DNA of 64,000 bases from an uncultured Clostridia bacterium (GTDB lineage: Bacteria; Bacillota; Clostridia; UMGS1810). Below the pieces are notes generated by a model. That model ran no database searches. It had not been told where the DNA came from and was given only the letters and a program-made list of their open reading frames with translations. Where the stretch lies: assembly GCA_934463165.1 (NCBI GenBank), contig CAKSJG010000009.1:1-64000 (forward strand), written 5' to 3'. This document shows positions 36,035 to 45,414 of this stretch, piece after piece; the first letter of the stretch is position 1, and each line of letters starts with the position of its first letter. The translations under genes were made by a program, and so were the position numbers.

Positions 36035-37528
36035 ATGGTAAAAATCAATTCTGAAAACGTTGTAAAAAAGATTCATAATTTCTGGAGTAACATTCATTTT
36101 CACCCTACGGACGCAGCGGAGGACATCTGGGGCAGAAGAATTTTGGATAATGTTGCAAAGGATAACGTTGCAAAATATGTTCGTCTGTATGTCATGACGG
36201 AGGATATCGTAAGCGAAGATGAAAACGGCAATCTTCAATATGACTACACCGTGTCGGACAAAAGACTTGACTACATGGTTGAAAAGGGCTTTGATCTGCT
36301 TTTGTGCTTTGCATATACTCCGATGTGCATGGCGTCCGACAAGCTTTGTGTTTCGGAATATTTAAGATACAAGGATAAAAGAATAAACACTTCTGCTCCG
36401 AAAAGCTTTGACCAATGGGAGGAAGTGTGCTTTGAATACACCAAGCATCTTGCGGAGAGATACGGCGCGGAAAGGGTAGGTAAGTGGTATTTTCACTGCT
36501 GGAATGAGCCGGATTGGAAATATTTCTGGATGTCGGACTGTGATGACGAAAACCTTAAGCAGCAAAACTATTTTAAGCTGTATGATGCATTTGCAAAGGG
36601 AGTCAGAAAAGCTTCCGAGACGGTTAAAATCGGTGGCCCGTCACTTGCTTTTCCGACGGATTTTCTAAGAAACTTTTTGCGGCACATAAAAAATACATAC
36701 GGAGCACATTCAAACAACTTTAACTTTCTGTCTGTTCATACATACGGTGATTTTCCGGATGATCTTGAAAAGACAAAAAATATTAATCCGGAAAATGCCA
36801 TGAACAAATTTTTGGTGTATTGCCGTATAGCGGAAGAAGAGGGCTTCGGAGGCATAGAAATCATAAATGACGAATGGGAGGCATGCTCAAACGGTTTTTC
36901 AAATACAGATGAGTATAAGTGCCTTGAATACAGAAATACCGAAAAATTTTCGGCGCATTTTATATCGTTAATCGACTGTTACCTGAAAAACAGCATAGAC
37001 ATTTCAAAAATGATGATATGTCTTTCGGGTCAGCACAATTTAAAGCGTGAATTTGAGGGATACAGAAGCTTCTTTACCATGAGCGGATTTAAAAAACCGA
37101 TATATAATGCCTATGTTCTTTCCGCAATGCTCGGAAATATTATGATTGAGTGCGAAAATGACGATAAAATCGGCGTTATCCCCACAAAGGATGATGACGG
37201 AAATATTATAATAGCTCTGTATTATACGGATTCGAGGCTTTCCGTCCGTTTGGAAAATAAGCTTATCCGCTTAAGTGTTAAGCTTTCGGACGTAAAATAT
37301 AAGGCATGTCACTACAGAATTGACGGAAATAACTGCAATTCGTATGCGGAGTGGTGCAGATGCGGAAAGCCCGAAAATCCGGATCAGGATGAAAGAGAGC
37401 GTATTTTTGAAGCAGGTGAGCTTAAGCCGTGGTATGCCGATGACAGTGTATACAGCGGTGAATATGAGACGGATATATTAATGACGCATGACAGCGTATC
37501 GTTTATAAAGCTTACAAAGTGTAAATAA
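36035..37528 (+). CDS. GH39 glycosidase, alpha-L-iduronidase/beta-xylosidase type
   Basis: This 497-residue protein has no signal peptide. The acid/base Glu158 lies in CWNEPDW and the nucleophile candidate Glu280 in IINDEWEA. The NDE context around the nucleophile is closer to what I recall of animal alpha-L-iduronidase (YNDEADP) than of bacterial GH39 xylosidases. Its place between uxaC and a uxuB-like gene means the sugar released is probably a uronic acid (inference). It would act in the cytoplasm on imported oligosaccharides, yet no transporter gene lies beside it. A xylosidase acting on glucuronoxylan fragments is the main alternative. Confidence 0.8.
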   Translation: MVKINSENVVKKIHNFWSNIHFHPTDAAEDIWGRRILDNVAKDNVAKYVRLYVMTEDIVSEDENGNLQYDYTVSDKRLDYMVEKGFDLLLCFAYTPMCMASDKLCVSEYLRYKDKRINTSAPKSFDQWEEVCFEYTKHLAERYGAERVGKWYFHCWNEPDWKYFWMSDCDDENLKQQNYFKLYDAFAKGVRKASETVKIGGPSLAFPTDFLRNFLRHIKNTYGAHSNNFNFLSVHTYGDFPDDLEKTKNINPENAMNKFLVYCRIAEEEGFGGIEIINDEWEACSNGFSNTDEYKCLEYRNTEKFSAHFISLIDCYLKNSIDISKMMICLSGQHNLKREFEGYRSFFTMSGFKKPIYNAYVLSAMLGNIMIECENDDKIGVIPTKDDDGNIIIALYYTDSRLSVRLENKLIRLSVKLSDVKYKACHYRIDGNNCNSYAEWCRCGKPENPDQDERERIFEAGELKPWYADDSVYSGEYETDILMTHDSVSFIKLTKCK

Positions 37529-37544
37529 GAAAGAAGGACTTTTT

Positions 37545-38396
37545 ATGAATGATAAATATTATGAAAATAAGGTTGCCGTGGTGACGGGAGCCGGCGGAAC
37601 ACTTTGCTCCGAAATATCGCTTCACCTTGCCGAAAAAGGCGCGATAACGGTTCTCATCGGCAGAACGAAAGAAAAACTGCAGAAAACAGCGGACAAAATA
37701 GAAAAGGTCGGCGGCAAATGCGTAATTTTTCCTGCCGATGTGACAGATGAGGCAAAAATAGCTGAGATCGGCGAACGGATAAAGAAAGAATACGGCGCGT
37801 GCAGGTTTTTAATAAACGGCGCAGGCGGAAACAACATAAAAGCAATGACGACGAACATTCAGTTTGATCCGCATGAATTATCGGAAGATAAACCTGACGA
37901 TATGAGAGGGTTTTTCAATCTTGATATGTCGGCTTTTGAAAATGTTCTTAAGGTAAACACAATGGGCTCGGTAATACCGACATATGTTTTTGCGCGCCAA
38001 ATGGCGGAGTCGGGGGAGGGCTGCATAATCAATTTTGCGTCAATGAACAGCTATCGTCCGCTCACAAGGGTTGCGCCGTATGCAATGAGCAAGGCGGCTG
38101 TGGTTAACATGACGCAGTGGTTTGCAACATATCTTGCAACGGCAAACATCCGTGTGAATGCAATTGCTCCGGGCTTCTTTGTAAATGAGAGAAGCAAAAA
38201 TTATCTCGGCACACCCGAAACAGGGCTTACGGCGCGCGGACAAAATGTTATAAACCACACACCAATGGCAAAATTCGGCAGGGCGTCCGATCTTCTCGGT
38301 GCTGTGGATTTTTTGACCGACGACAGAATGTCTGCATTTGTTACGGGTATCACGCTTGCTGTTGACGGAGGATTTTTGTCGCACAGCGGTATATAA
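37545..38396 (+). CDS. uxuB: SDR-family D-mannonate oxidoreductase (UxuB-like)
   Basis: The 283-residue protein carries the Rossmann motif TGAGGTLCSEI, NGAGGN, catalytic Ser in NFASMNSY with the YAMSK motif, and the long insertion around FDPHELSEDKP. The C-terminal DGGFLSHSGI is typical of the short-chain-dehydrogenase type of fructuronate reductase found in Firmicutes. It reduces D-fructuronate to D-mannonate with NAD(P)H, the step after uxaC. It follows the GH39 gene by 16 bp. The next steps (uxuA, kdgK, kdgA) are not in the window. Confidence 0.88.
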   Translation: MNDKYYENKVAVVTGAGGTLCSEISLHLAEKGAITVLIGRTKEKLQKTADKIEKVGGKCVIFPADVTDEAKIAEIGERIKKEYGACRFLINGAGGNNIKAMTTNIQFDPHELSEDKPDDMRGFFNLDMSAFENVLKVNTMGSVIPTYVFARQMAESGEGCIINFASMNSYRPLTRVAPYAMSKAAVVNMTQWFATYLATANIRVNAIAPGFFVNERSKNYLGTPETGLTARGQNVINHTPMAKFGRASDLLGAVDFLTDDRMSAFVTGITLAVDGGFLSHSGI

Positions 38397-38412
38397 TAAT
38401 CTCAAATAACGA

Positions 38413-38441
38413 TTGATTTTTTCCTGCCTTTGTGATAAAAT
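38413..38441 (+). promoter_or_regulatory. Promoter before the DUF624/rnhA pair
   Basis: TTGATT (38413-38418), 17 bases, TAAAAT (38436-38441), 34 bp before the next start. Confidence 0.75.
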
Positions 38442-38474
38442 ATAGATATTCAATCCGAAAGGTAAGGAAGCATT

Positions 38475-39329
38475 ATGGCAAAAATTATAACCAAAGATAC
38501 AAAACCCGGAAAGGGAATATCAAAAAACGAGCCGGAAAAACGTCGGTTTTTTCTCTTTTTTGAGCTTATAGGCACAAAAATACGCAAGCTTACGGAGCTT
38601 AATCTGTTATATACAATTATGCTCATTCCGCTTTTTACCGGCTTGTATTTCTCTCTTGATTTAAATACGGATATATACGCAAAACCGATTTTTACGATTC
38701 ATCCCGATGTCGTAAGCCTTATCATACTTGCGGCATCGGTGTTTGTGACGGGTCCCGCAACGGCAGGTTTTGTGTATGTATTAAGAAATATGCAGCGCAG
38801 GGAGCATGCGTGGGTAGTGAGCGATTTTTTTGCGCAGTTCAAAAAGAATTATCTTCAGGGCATAGCCGTGAGCGCGCTTGACCTCATCTGCTGTACGGTG
38901 CTTTATGTTGCGTTTAATTTTTATGTGTATATAATGCCCGCCGACGCGCCCGAAATGGGATCTCTTTTTCCGATTGCCGGCGCGGTGTTCACGGCGGCGC
39001 TTGCTTTTATTTATATCTGGGCACACTATTATATATACACAATGATGGTGACGTTTTCGCTTAAGTTTTCGGATCTTTTCAAAAATTCTTTAATGTTTTC
39101 GCTGGCAAGGCTTCCGCTTAATATTTTTATAACCGCGGTTCTTGCGGTTGTCATTGTCGGTTTTCTGCTTCTGTTTACGGTGAGCATCATTGCCGCGGCG
39201 GCAGTATTTGCGCTTGTGCTTTTGTCGCTTTCGGGATTCTTTGTTGTGTTTGCAACGTATCCGACGATAGACAAATTCATGCTTCAAAAGGCAACCAAAA
39301 AAACAAGGGTTTTGAATACGAGGAGTTAA
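38475..39329 (+). CDS. DUF624 (YesL-family) membrane protein
   Basis: The 284-residue protein has a positively charged N-terminus and about five transmembrane helices. The YesL-like core is FELIGTKIRKLTELNLLYTI ... VFVTGPATAGFVYVLRNMQR, followed by DFFAQFKKNYLQG. The family often sits near carbohydrate ABC transporter genes, and its function is not known. It has its own promoter and ends four bases before rnhA, so both are likely on one transcript. No transporter is next to it here. Confidence 0.88.
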   Translation: MAKIITKDTKPGKGISKNEPEKRRFFLFFELIGTKIRKLTELNLLYTIMLIPLFTGLYFSLDLNTDIYAKPIFTIHPDVVSLIILAASVFVTGPATAGFVYVLRNMQRREHAWVVSDFFAQFKKNYLQGIAVSALDLICCTVLYVAFNFYVYIMPADAPEMGSLFPIAGAVFTAALAFIYIWAHYYIYTMMVTFSLKFSDLFKNSLMFSLARLPLNIFITAVLAVVIVGFLLLFTVSIIAAAAVFALVLLSLSGFFVVFATYPTIDKFMLQKATKKTRVLNTRS

Positions 39330-39333
39330 TTTT

Positions 39334-39798
39334 ATGAAAAGGGTATCCATATATACAGACGGCGCATGCAGCGGGAATCCCGGCAAGGGAGGCTACGGAG
39401 TTATTTTGTCATACAACGGAAACACAAAGGAGCTTTCGGCGGGGTATGAGTGTACAACCAACAACCGTATGGAGCTCATGGCGGTGATTGCGGGTCTTTC
39501 GGCGCTTAAAGAGCCGTGTGAGGTTGATCTTTACAGCGATTCAAAATATTTTATAGATTCCGTGGAAAAAGATTGGATTGGCTCATGGCAGAAAAACGGA
39601 TGGAAAAACAGCAAAAAAGAGCCGGTTAAAAACCGTGAATTGTTTGAAGAGATAATACGTCTGCTGTCTGTTCATAAGGTTAGTCTTCACTGGGTTAAAG
39701 GCCATAACGGTCATGAGCAGAACGAAAGATGCGACGCCCTTGCCGTATCGGCGGCAAAGGGCGGCAATTTGCTTGCGGACAGTGAATATCAGCCTTAA
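39334..39798 (+). CDS. rnhA: Ribonuclease HI
   Basis: The 154-residue protein has the acidic catalytic residues of RNase HI: Asp9 in IYTDGACSGNPG, Glu47 in NNRMELMA, Asp69 in LYSDSKY and the last Asp in NERCDALA, plus the WVKGHNGHEQN loop. It degrades RNA in RNA-DNA hybrids using magnesium. The length is normal. The gene is convergent with tex, only 26 bp away, with no obvious terminator between them. Confidence 0.97.
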   Translation: MKRVSIYTDGACSGNPGKGGYGVILSYNGNTKELSAGYECTTNNRMELMAVIAGLSALKEPCEVDLYSDSKYFIDSVEKDWIGSWQKNGWKNSKKEPVKNRELFEEIIRLLSVHKVSLHWVKGHNGHEQNERCDALAVSAAKGGNLLADSEYQP

Positions 39799-39823
39799 GC
39801 ACGAGAGAACTGAACCCTAATGC

Positions 39824-41968
39824 TTAAACATCCTTCATGGAAAGTGAAATTCTTCCTTTTTTTGTATCGATATCGGTAATTTTAACCTTTACTATGTCAC
39901 CGACAGACAGCACGTCCGTCGGGTGTTTTATAAATTTATTGCTTATCTGCGATATGTGTACGAGTCCGTCCTGATGCACACCGATATCAACAAACGCGCC
40001 GAAATCTATAACATTTCTGACGGTTCCGTTCATTATCATTCCGACCTTAAGATCCTCTATGCTCATTACATCGGCAGTGAGAATCGGCTTAGGCATTTCG
40101 TCACGCGGGTCTCTGCCCGGTTTTGCCAGAGATGCGGCAATGTCCTCAAATGTGGGGCGGCCTATGTCATTCTCTTTGCAGAATTTTTCGATGTTGATTT
40201 TCTTTATCTTTTCGGTTATGCCCGAAACAGCTCCGTTTACCAAGTCGCCTGCGCTGTAGCCGGTTTCATCAAGGAGTCTTTCGGCAGCGGCATAGCTTTC
40301 GGGGTGAACGGAGGTTGAATCAAGAGCATTTTCTCCGCCGTCAATCCGCATAAATCCGGCGCATTGCGTAAATGCTTTCGGGCCGAGCTTGCTCACATTC
40401 AAAAGCTGTTTTCTCGATGTAAATTTGCCGTTTCCCTCTCTGTAGGCAACAATGTTTTTTGCTGTTTGTCCGCTTATTCCCGCAACATACGACAAAAGCG
40501 GAGCGGAGGCGGTATTGAGGTCAACTCCGACGCTGTTAACGCAGTTTTCGACAACACCCCCCAGCGTATCACTAAGCATTTTTTGGTTCATATCGTGCTG
40601 ATACTGACCGACGCCGATTGACTTCGGATCAATTTTCACAAGCTCGGCAAGAGGATCCTGCAGTCTTCTTGCAATTGAAGCTGCGCTTCTTTGCTCAACC
40701 GTAAAATCGGGGAATTCCTCCGAGGCAAGCTTTGATGCCGAATATACCGAGGCGCCTGCCTCGCTGACCATTGTGTAATATACCTTTCGGTCAATTTCGG
40801 ATATTACCTCCGAAATGAATTTTTCCGATTCTCTCGATGCCGTTCCGTTTCCTATTGCAATCAGGTCAACGTTAAACTTGATTATAAGGTTCTTCACAAT
40901 TTTTTTGCTTTTTTCCGTGTCATGGTGGGGGAGGGTGCAGAATATCACGTCGGTTGCACAGACCTTTCCCGTTTCATCAACCACGGCAAGCTTGCAGCCC
41001 GTTCTGTATCCGGGGTCAAGTCCGAGGACGTTTTTCCCTTTCATCGGCGGCTGCATTAAAAGTCCGTAAAGATTTTTGCCGAAAAGCTTTATGGCATTTT
41101 CATCGGCTTTTTCCGTAAGCATGTTTCTTATTTCACGCTCAACCGAGGGCTTTATAAGCCTTGAATACGCGTCTGCGGCGGTAGCTTTCATAATATCGGT
41201 AAATATCGACTCGCGGACGGTCATGTTGCATATTTTGTTTATGATTTTACCGTCATCACACTCAATTGAAACACTTAAGAAGTTTTCCTTTTCTCCGCGG
41301 TTAATGGCAAGGATTCTGTGTCCTGCTGCGTTTTTTACGGATTCCGTGTAATCGTAATACATCGAATATACGCTGTCCTCGTCCGTTTTGGCGCTTGTGC
41401 GTATGACTCCCCCGGCAATTGAAGCATTTCTCACGGCTTTTCTTATGTCGGCATCGTCCGATATTCTCTCCGCAATTATGTCTGCCGCGCCGCCGAGAGC
41501 CTCTTCCGCCGTATTTACACCTTTTTCGGGGTCAATATATTTTTCGGCATAATCCGCGGGATTTCCCCTCTTTTCGGATTGCAAAAAAATAAGATCCGCA
41601 AGCGGCTCCAAGCCTTTTTTAGCAGCGATCGTTGCGCGTGTGCGTCTCTTCGGTCTGTAAGGGCGGTATATGTCTTCAAGTTCGCTTAAGGTGAGCGCAG
41701 CATCGATTTTTTCTTTGAGCTCATCCGTAAGTTTGCCCTGTTCGTCAATAAGGCGCGTAATCTCTTCGCGGCGTTCGTCAAGTGAGCGCAGATACGTAAG
41801 GCGCGCGTCAAACTGCCTTAATATTTCATCATCAAGAGAGCCCGTGAGCTCTTTTCTGTATCTTGCGATAAACGGTATGGTATTGCCCTCATCGATAAGC
41901 TTAAGCGTGTTTTCAACCTGTTTTTCGGTTATTTTAAGCTCATCTGACAGTATTTTTATAATATTCAT
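39824..41968 (-). CDS. tex: Transcription accessory protein Tex (S1 RNA-binding)
   Basis: The 714-residue protein has the normal Tex domain order. An N-terminal helical domain (TIPFIARYRKELTGSLDDE, then DIYRPYRPKRRTRATIA) is followed by a YqgF-like RNase-H fold (GLDPGYRTGCKLAVVDE) and helix-hairpin-helix motifs (NTASAPLLSYVAGISG). A C-terminal S1 domain (GMIMNGTVRNVIDFGAFVDIG) completes it. Tex binds nucleic acid and affects transcription and stress survival. GGGGAGATACGAA precedes the start. It is separated from rsuA upstream by repeat sequence. Confidence 0.97.
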   Translation of the reverse strand: MNIIKILSDELKITEKQVENTLKLIDEGNTIPFIARYRKELTGSLDDEILRQFDARLTYLRSLDERREEITRLIDEQGKLTDELKEKIDAALTLSELEDIYRPYRPKRRTRATIAAKKGLEPLADLIFLQSEKRGNPADYAEKYIDPEKGVNTAEEALGGAADIIAERISDDADIRKAVRNASIAGGVIRTSAKTDEDSVYSMYYDYTESVKNAAGHRILAINRGEKENFLSVSIECDDGKIINKICNMTVRESIFTDIMKATAADAYSRLIKPSVEREIRNMLTEKADENAIKLFGKNLYGLLMQPPMKGKNVLGLDPGYRTGCKLAVVDETGKVCATDVIFCTLPHHDTEKSKKIVKNLIIKFNVDLIAIGNGTASRESEKFISEVISEIDRKVYYTMVSEAGASVYSASKLASEEFPDFTVEQRSAASIARRLQDPLAELVKIDPKSIGVGQYQHDMNQKMLSDTLGGVVENCVNSVGVDLNTASAPLLSYVAGISGQTAKNIVAYREGNGKFTSRKQLLNVSKLGPKAFTQCAGFMRIDGGENALDSTSVHPESYAAAERLLDETGYSAGDLVNGAVSGITEKIKKINIEKFCKENDIGRPTFEDIAASLAKPGRDPRDEMPKPILTADVMSIEDLKVGMIMNGTVRNVIDFGAFVDIGVHQDGLVHISQISNKFIKHPTDVLSVGDIVKVKITDIDTKKGRISLSMKDV

Positions 41969-41993
41969 TTCGTATCTCCCCGTAAATTTAATT

Positions 41994-42066
41994 CGTAATT
42001 CGGAATGCGTAATTCGGAATTACGTTTCTTGAATTTAATCATATTATTTTGATTATTTAGTGCAGC
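41994..42066. repeat. Palindromic segment and flank module next to repeat A copy 2
   Basis: CGTAATTC ... GAATTACG (41994-42024) forms an inverted repeat with an internal copy of GTAATTCGG. The following stretch to 42066 (read on the minus strand: GCTGCACTAAATAATCAAAA, then TAATATGATTAAATT) matches the flank of repeat A copy 3 at 54459-54496 and the sequence at 58064-58106. Confidence 0.8.
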
Positions 42067-42221
42067 GGAACGGTGTGGGCACCGCTGCCTACGTAGTCAT
42101 TATTAAATATCCGTAATTTAATAAATAAAATCATATTGGTAAATTTTGTTTAAGCAAATACAATTAATCGGAACTATACCTATCAATTTATATGTAGGCA
42201 GCGCTGCCCACAGCGTTCCGC
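42065..42221 (+). repeat. Repeat A copy 2 (157 bp)
   Basis: It starts GCGGAACGGTGTGGGCACCG and ends GCGCTGCCCACAGCGTTCCGC. The ends are inverted repeats of each other with inner hairpins; the middle is AT-rich with a conserved GTAGTCATTATTAAATAT and TATACCTATCAATTTAT. It is nearly identical to copy 1 reversed and related to copy 3. Confidence 0.92.
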
Positions 42222-42250
42222 AAGCGAATTATAAACATAATATTTAATAT

Positions 42251-42315
42251 TATGCAAGGACATATAACTAACGCGTGAGTGAGTAGGGTATGCTTTTGAT
42301 TTTGTATTGAAAGCG
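42251..42315 (-). repeat. Repeat B, partial copy at the end of rsuA
   Basis: Read on the minus strand: CGCTTTCAAT, then AAAAGCATACCCTAC and on to TCCTTGCATA. It matches the right arm and tail of the elements at 54209-54280 and 57483-57560. It ends four bases before the rsuA stop codon. Confidence 0.8.
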
Positions 42316-42318
42316 AGC

Positions 42319-43020
42319 TCAGATATTGAGCGCGGCAAGCTCATCTGCCGTAAGCTCTCTGCATTCTCCCTCTTTAAGCTCCGCGTCAAGCGACAGACTC
42401 CCCATAGAAAGCCTCTTAAGGTATGTAACTTCATTGCCCGTATATTCAAACATTCTTTTTATCTGGTGAAATTTTCCTTCATATATTGTCACTCTTGCGG
42501 CTTTCGCATTTTTTTCGTCGGGTTTCAGGAGTGCCGGCATGGCGGTAAAATCACCGAGATCCATTCCCGATTCAAAAGCAGCAATATCTTCGTGGTTAAT
42601 TTCTCTTGCCGTTTCGGCATAATACACCTTCGGAACATGCGTCTTCGGCGAAAGAAGCCGATGTGCGAGCTCTCCGTCATTTGTAAGCAGAAGAAGCCCG
42701 TGGGTGTCGATGTCAAGTCTGCCGACGGGAAACGGCTCAAAATGACGGAACATCTTGTCTATAAGCTCTGTCACAACAGGCAGACGCTTGTCATATGTTG
42801 CACTGATGTATCCGCCGGGTTTATTCATCATAAGATAAATATATTTTTGATATTTTATCGGCTTTCCGAAAAGCTCCACGGTGTCTTTTTGGGGGTCAAT
42901 CTGCACGGAGCCGTCTTTAACAGCGGCGCCGCCTAAGCTTACGTTACCGTTTTTTATGTGTTTTTTAATGTCTTTTCGGCTTAAATCGGTACTGTCCGAA
43001 AGATACTTGTCTATTCTCAT
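42319..43020 (-). CDS. rsuA: 16S rRNA pseudouridine synthase (RsuA family)
   Basis: The 233-residue protein begins with an S4 RNA-binding domain (MRIDKYLSDSTDLSRKDIKK ... VSLGGAAVKDG). The RsuA/RluB/E/F catalytic domain follows, with the active Asp in GRLDIDTHGLLLLTNDG. It isomerises a uridine in ribosomal RNA. RsuA is favoured over RluB by length, but exact target specificity cannot be read from sequence. Its start overlaps the folC stop by four bases, so it is the last gene of the long minus-strand operon. Its 3' end abuts repeat B. Confidence 0.92.
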   Translation of the reverse strand: MRIDKYLSDSTDLSRKDIKKHIKNGNVSLGGAAVKDGSVQIDPQKDTVELFGKPIKYQKYIYLMMNKPGGYISATYDKRLPVVTELIDKMFRHFEPFPVGRLDIDTHGLLLLTNDGELAHRLLSPKTHVPKVYYAETAREINHEDIAAFESGMDLGDFTAMPALLKPDEKNAKAARVTIYEGKFHQIKRMFEYTGNEVTYLKRLSMGSLSLDAELKEGECRELTADELAALNI

Positions 43021-44258
43021 AAAAGATCCTTTCCGAGGTTTGCCAATTCTTTATATGTATACAAAGACCCTGCAATAAAAATCACGTCCGCATGTTCTTT
43101 TGCCTTTTCAATAGCCGTGTTTACGTCATCAAAGATTTCGGCAGTATATCCGCAATCCGCGCATATAGCGCTTAAGCCCTCACCGGTTTCGCTCCTTCTG
43201 TTTGAACGGACGCGGAATGTATATATTTCAAAATCGCGGTTTTCGAGGTTGTCCATATATTTTATGCAGGAGCGTACATCCTTGTCTGCCATAAATCCCA
43301 GAATAAAAATCATGTGTCCGTTCATTTTATAGCGGTTGATATTTTTAATAAACGAGGCAAATCCGTTCGGATTGTGTGCTCCGTCAAAATATATATTATC
43401 CTTGAGTTTTTCAAATCTTGCTCTGTGTTTTGTGTTCAAAATTGCGTCAAAAATAATGTTTTCATCCGCGCCGAAAAGTCGGAGCACCTCTATTGCAGTT
43501 GCTGCATTTTCGGTCTGATGTTTTCCGGACAGCGAGCATAAAAGCCCTTTTATGCCGTCATAGTCAAATATTTCGTGGGTTTCGTAAAAACCGCGCAGCA
43601 CCGGACGCTTCGCCGCAATAATCCTGCGGCTTTTTGCACAATCTATAATTTTGTTCATGACGCATGTGTCCTGAAATCCCGTTACGATAACCGATTTGTC
43701 TTTAAAAATTCCGCATTTGTTTTCGGTGATCTCCTCCAAAGTATTTCCGAGATATTTGCAGTGATCAAGCGCTATGTGCGTTATGACGGATACCGCAGAA
43801 TCCGATATGGCATTTGTAGCATCGCCCTTGCCTCCCATACCGCATTCAATAACCGCAATTTCACATCCGCAGCGCTCAAACCATAGCATGGCAGCAACAA
43901 AATTAATTTCAAACTGAGAAGGCATTTTGCCTGTTTTTGCATATACCTTTTCGACGGAAAGGGATAAGATACCGTATACCGATTCGAGTGCCGACGTAGA
44001 TATCGGCTTGTTATCCACGGTTATCGCATCGGTTATGTCAAACAGCTCCGGAGACGTAAACCCGCCGGTTTTAAGCCCCATGCGAATAAAACCCTCACGC
44101 AGAAAAGCACATACGGACCCTTTTCCGTTTGTACCGGATACGTGCACTATTTTCATTTTTTTGTCGGGATTTCCCGTTATTTCAAGCAAAAGCTTAACAC
44201 CGTCCGTTTTAAGAACGATGTTTTTTTGCCGCGTATATGCGTATTTTTTTAAATCCAT
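43017..44258 (-). CDS. folC: Folylpolyglutamate synthase / dihydrofolate synthase
   Basis: The 413-residue protein carries HVSGTNGKGSVCAFL (P-loop), TSPELFDITD, the Mur-ligase-like GMGGKGDATNAI and, near the C-terminus, DGAHNPNGFASF. It adds glutamate to folates in the cytoplasm and in many bacteria also makes dihydrofolate from dihydropteroate. It overlaps rsuA by four bases and follows dacF by 21 bp. Confidence 0.95.
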   Translation of the reverse strand: MDLKKYAYTRQKNIVLKTDGVKLLLEITGNPDKKMKIVHVSGTNGKGSVCAFLREGFIRMGLKTGGFTSPELFDITDAITVDNKPISTSALESVYGILSLSVEKVYAKTGKMPSQFEINFVAAMLWFERCGCEIAVIECGMGGKGDATNAISDSAVSVITHIALDHCKYLGNTLEEITENKCGIFKDKSVIVTGFQDTCVMNKIIDCAKSRRIIAAKRPVLRGFYETHEIFDYDGIKGLLCSLSGKHQTENAATAIEVLRLFGADENIIFDAILNTKHRARFEKLKDNIYFDGAHNPNGFASFIKNINRYKMNGHMIFILGFMADKDVRSCIKYMDNLENRDFEIYTFRVRSNRRSETGEGLSAICADCGYTAEIFDDVNTAIEKAKEHADVIFIAGSLYTYKELANLGKDLL

Positions 44259-44279
44259 ATTAACCGTCCTGTATTTTTA

Positions 44280-45410
44280 TTATTCAGAAAAAAGGTATTT
44301 CTTTATATTTTCGCCTAAGGTTTCTTTAAAGGATGCTTTTTCGGGCGCAGCGGCAGAGTCTCTGCATATGAGATCGGCACTGTCAATTTGCTTTCCGTCC
44401 GATAAAAGAGACGCTCTGCCTATTTTCTGTCCCGATCTGACAGGCGCTTTCAGATTGCCCGGCAGATCATATTTTATGCTTATTTTTCCCATGTCGGAAT
44501 TTACGCATGTGTCTTCGAGTGAATCGGCAAATTCCGCCGTGCAATATTTTTTGCTTCCTCCGCTTACGCCGAGCTTCATTGCGTAGTCGCCCGATGAAGC
44601 GACTCTGTATACATTGCATACGGAAAACCCAAAGTCAAAAAGCTTCATGTGGTCATTCCAGTCATCCGGGTCATTAAGCGTCACGCAGATCAGTGTTACG
44701 CCGTCGCGTCTTGCGCATGAGACGAGACACCTTCCGCATTTTTTTGTATATCCGGTTTTCACTCCGATGCATCCGGGGTACAACCGCAAAAGCTTGTTGT
44801 GGTTTGAAAGAACCCTGTCATAGCCTTTGTCTCCGTTTGATATCTTTGCGCTTTTTGTTGAAACAATCTTTGCAAAAAGCTCATTTTTCATAGCGTATGA
44901 CGCAATCAGCGCAAGATCGTGAGACGTGGTGTAGTGCTCATCGTCATACAGACCGCTCGGGTTTGTAAAATGTGTATTTTCGGCGCCGATCTTTTTTGCA
45001 GTTTTGTTCATAAGGTCAACAAATTTTTCTCTTGAGCCGGATACCGCGTATGCGAGTGCTTCTGCCGCATCGTTGCCCGAGTGCAGCAAAAGTCCGTATA
45101 GCAGATCGCGGACGGATATCTTCTCTCCGTATGCAAGATAGATTGAAGAACCCTCCGTACCTACCGCTCTTTTGTCAACCTCAACAATTTTATTTGTATA
45201 TGAATTTTCTATTGCGCAAAGCGCCGTCATAATTTTTGTTGTGCTTGCCATGGGCAGTTTTGCATATGCGTTTTTCTCATAAACAATCTTGTCGGATGAT
45301 GTTTCAATCAAAATTGCCGACTGTGCGCTTACGGATATTTGCTCTGCCGACGCGTCTTTGCAAAAAGAAAACATAAGAGCGAGCGCAAATATAAAAGTGA
45401 ATATTCTCAT
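44280..45410 (-). CDS. dacF: D-alanyl-D-alanine carboxypeptidase (penicillin-binding, DacF-like)
   Basis: The 376-residue protein has a signal peptide (to about residue 22) and the penicillin-binding motifs SxxK (Ser56-Thr-Thr-Lys59), SGN (Ser111) and KTG in GVKTGYT. A C-terminal beta domain follows. It removes the terminal D-Ala from peptidoglycan stem peptides outside the membrane; the relatives DacF/DacB act in sporulation. No clear C-terminal amphipathic anchor was judged with confidence. A hairpin directly upstream overlaps its ribosome site and a likely extended -10 (TGCTATAAT). Confidence 0.93.
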   Translation of the reverse strand: MRIFTFIFALALMFSFCKDASAEQISVSAQSAILIETSSDKIVYEKNAYAKLPMASTTKIMTALCAIENSYTNKIVEVDKRAVGTEGSSIYLAYGEKISVRDLLYGLLLHSGNDAAEALAYAVSGSREKFVDLMNKTAKKIGAENTHFTNPSGLYDDEHYTTSHDLALIASYAMKNELFAKIVSTKSAKISNGDKGYDRVLSNHNKLLRLYPGCIGVKTGYTKKCGRCLVSCARRDGVTLICVTLNDPDDWNDHMKLFDFGFSVCNVYRVASSGDYAMKLGVSGGSKKYCTAEFADSLEDTCVNSDMGKISIKYDLPGNLKAPVRSGQKIGRASLLSDGKQIDSADLICRDSAAAPEKASFKETLGENIKKYLFSE

Positions 45411-45414
45411 AAAA

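Noticed and set aside
42307..42936. Plus-strand open frame (209 codons)
   Set aside because: Antisense to rsuA, with no start signal and no recognisable domain.
43927..44586. Plus-strand open frame (219 codons)
   Set aside because: Antisense to folC and dacF, both of which are clear genes.
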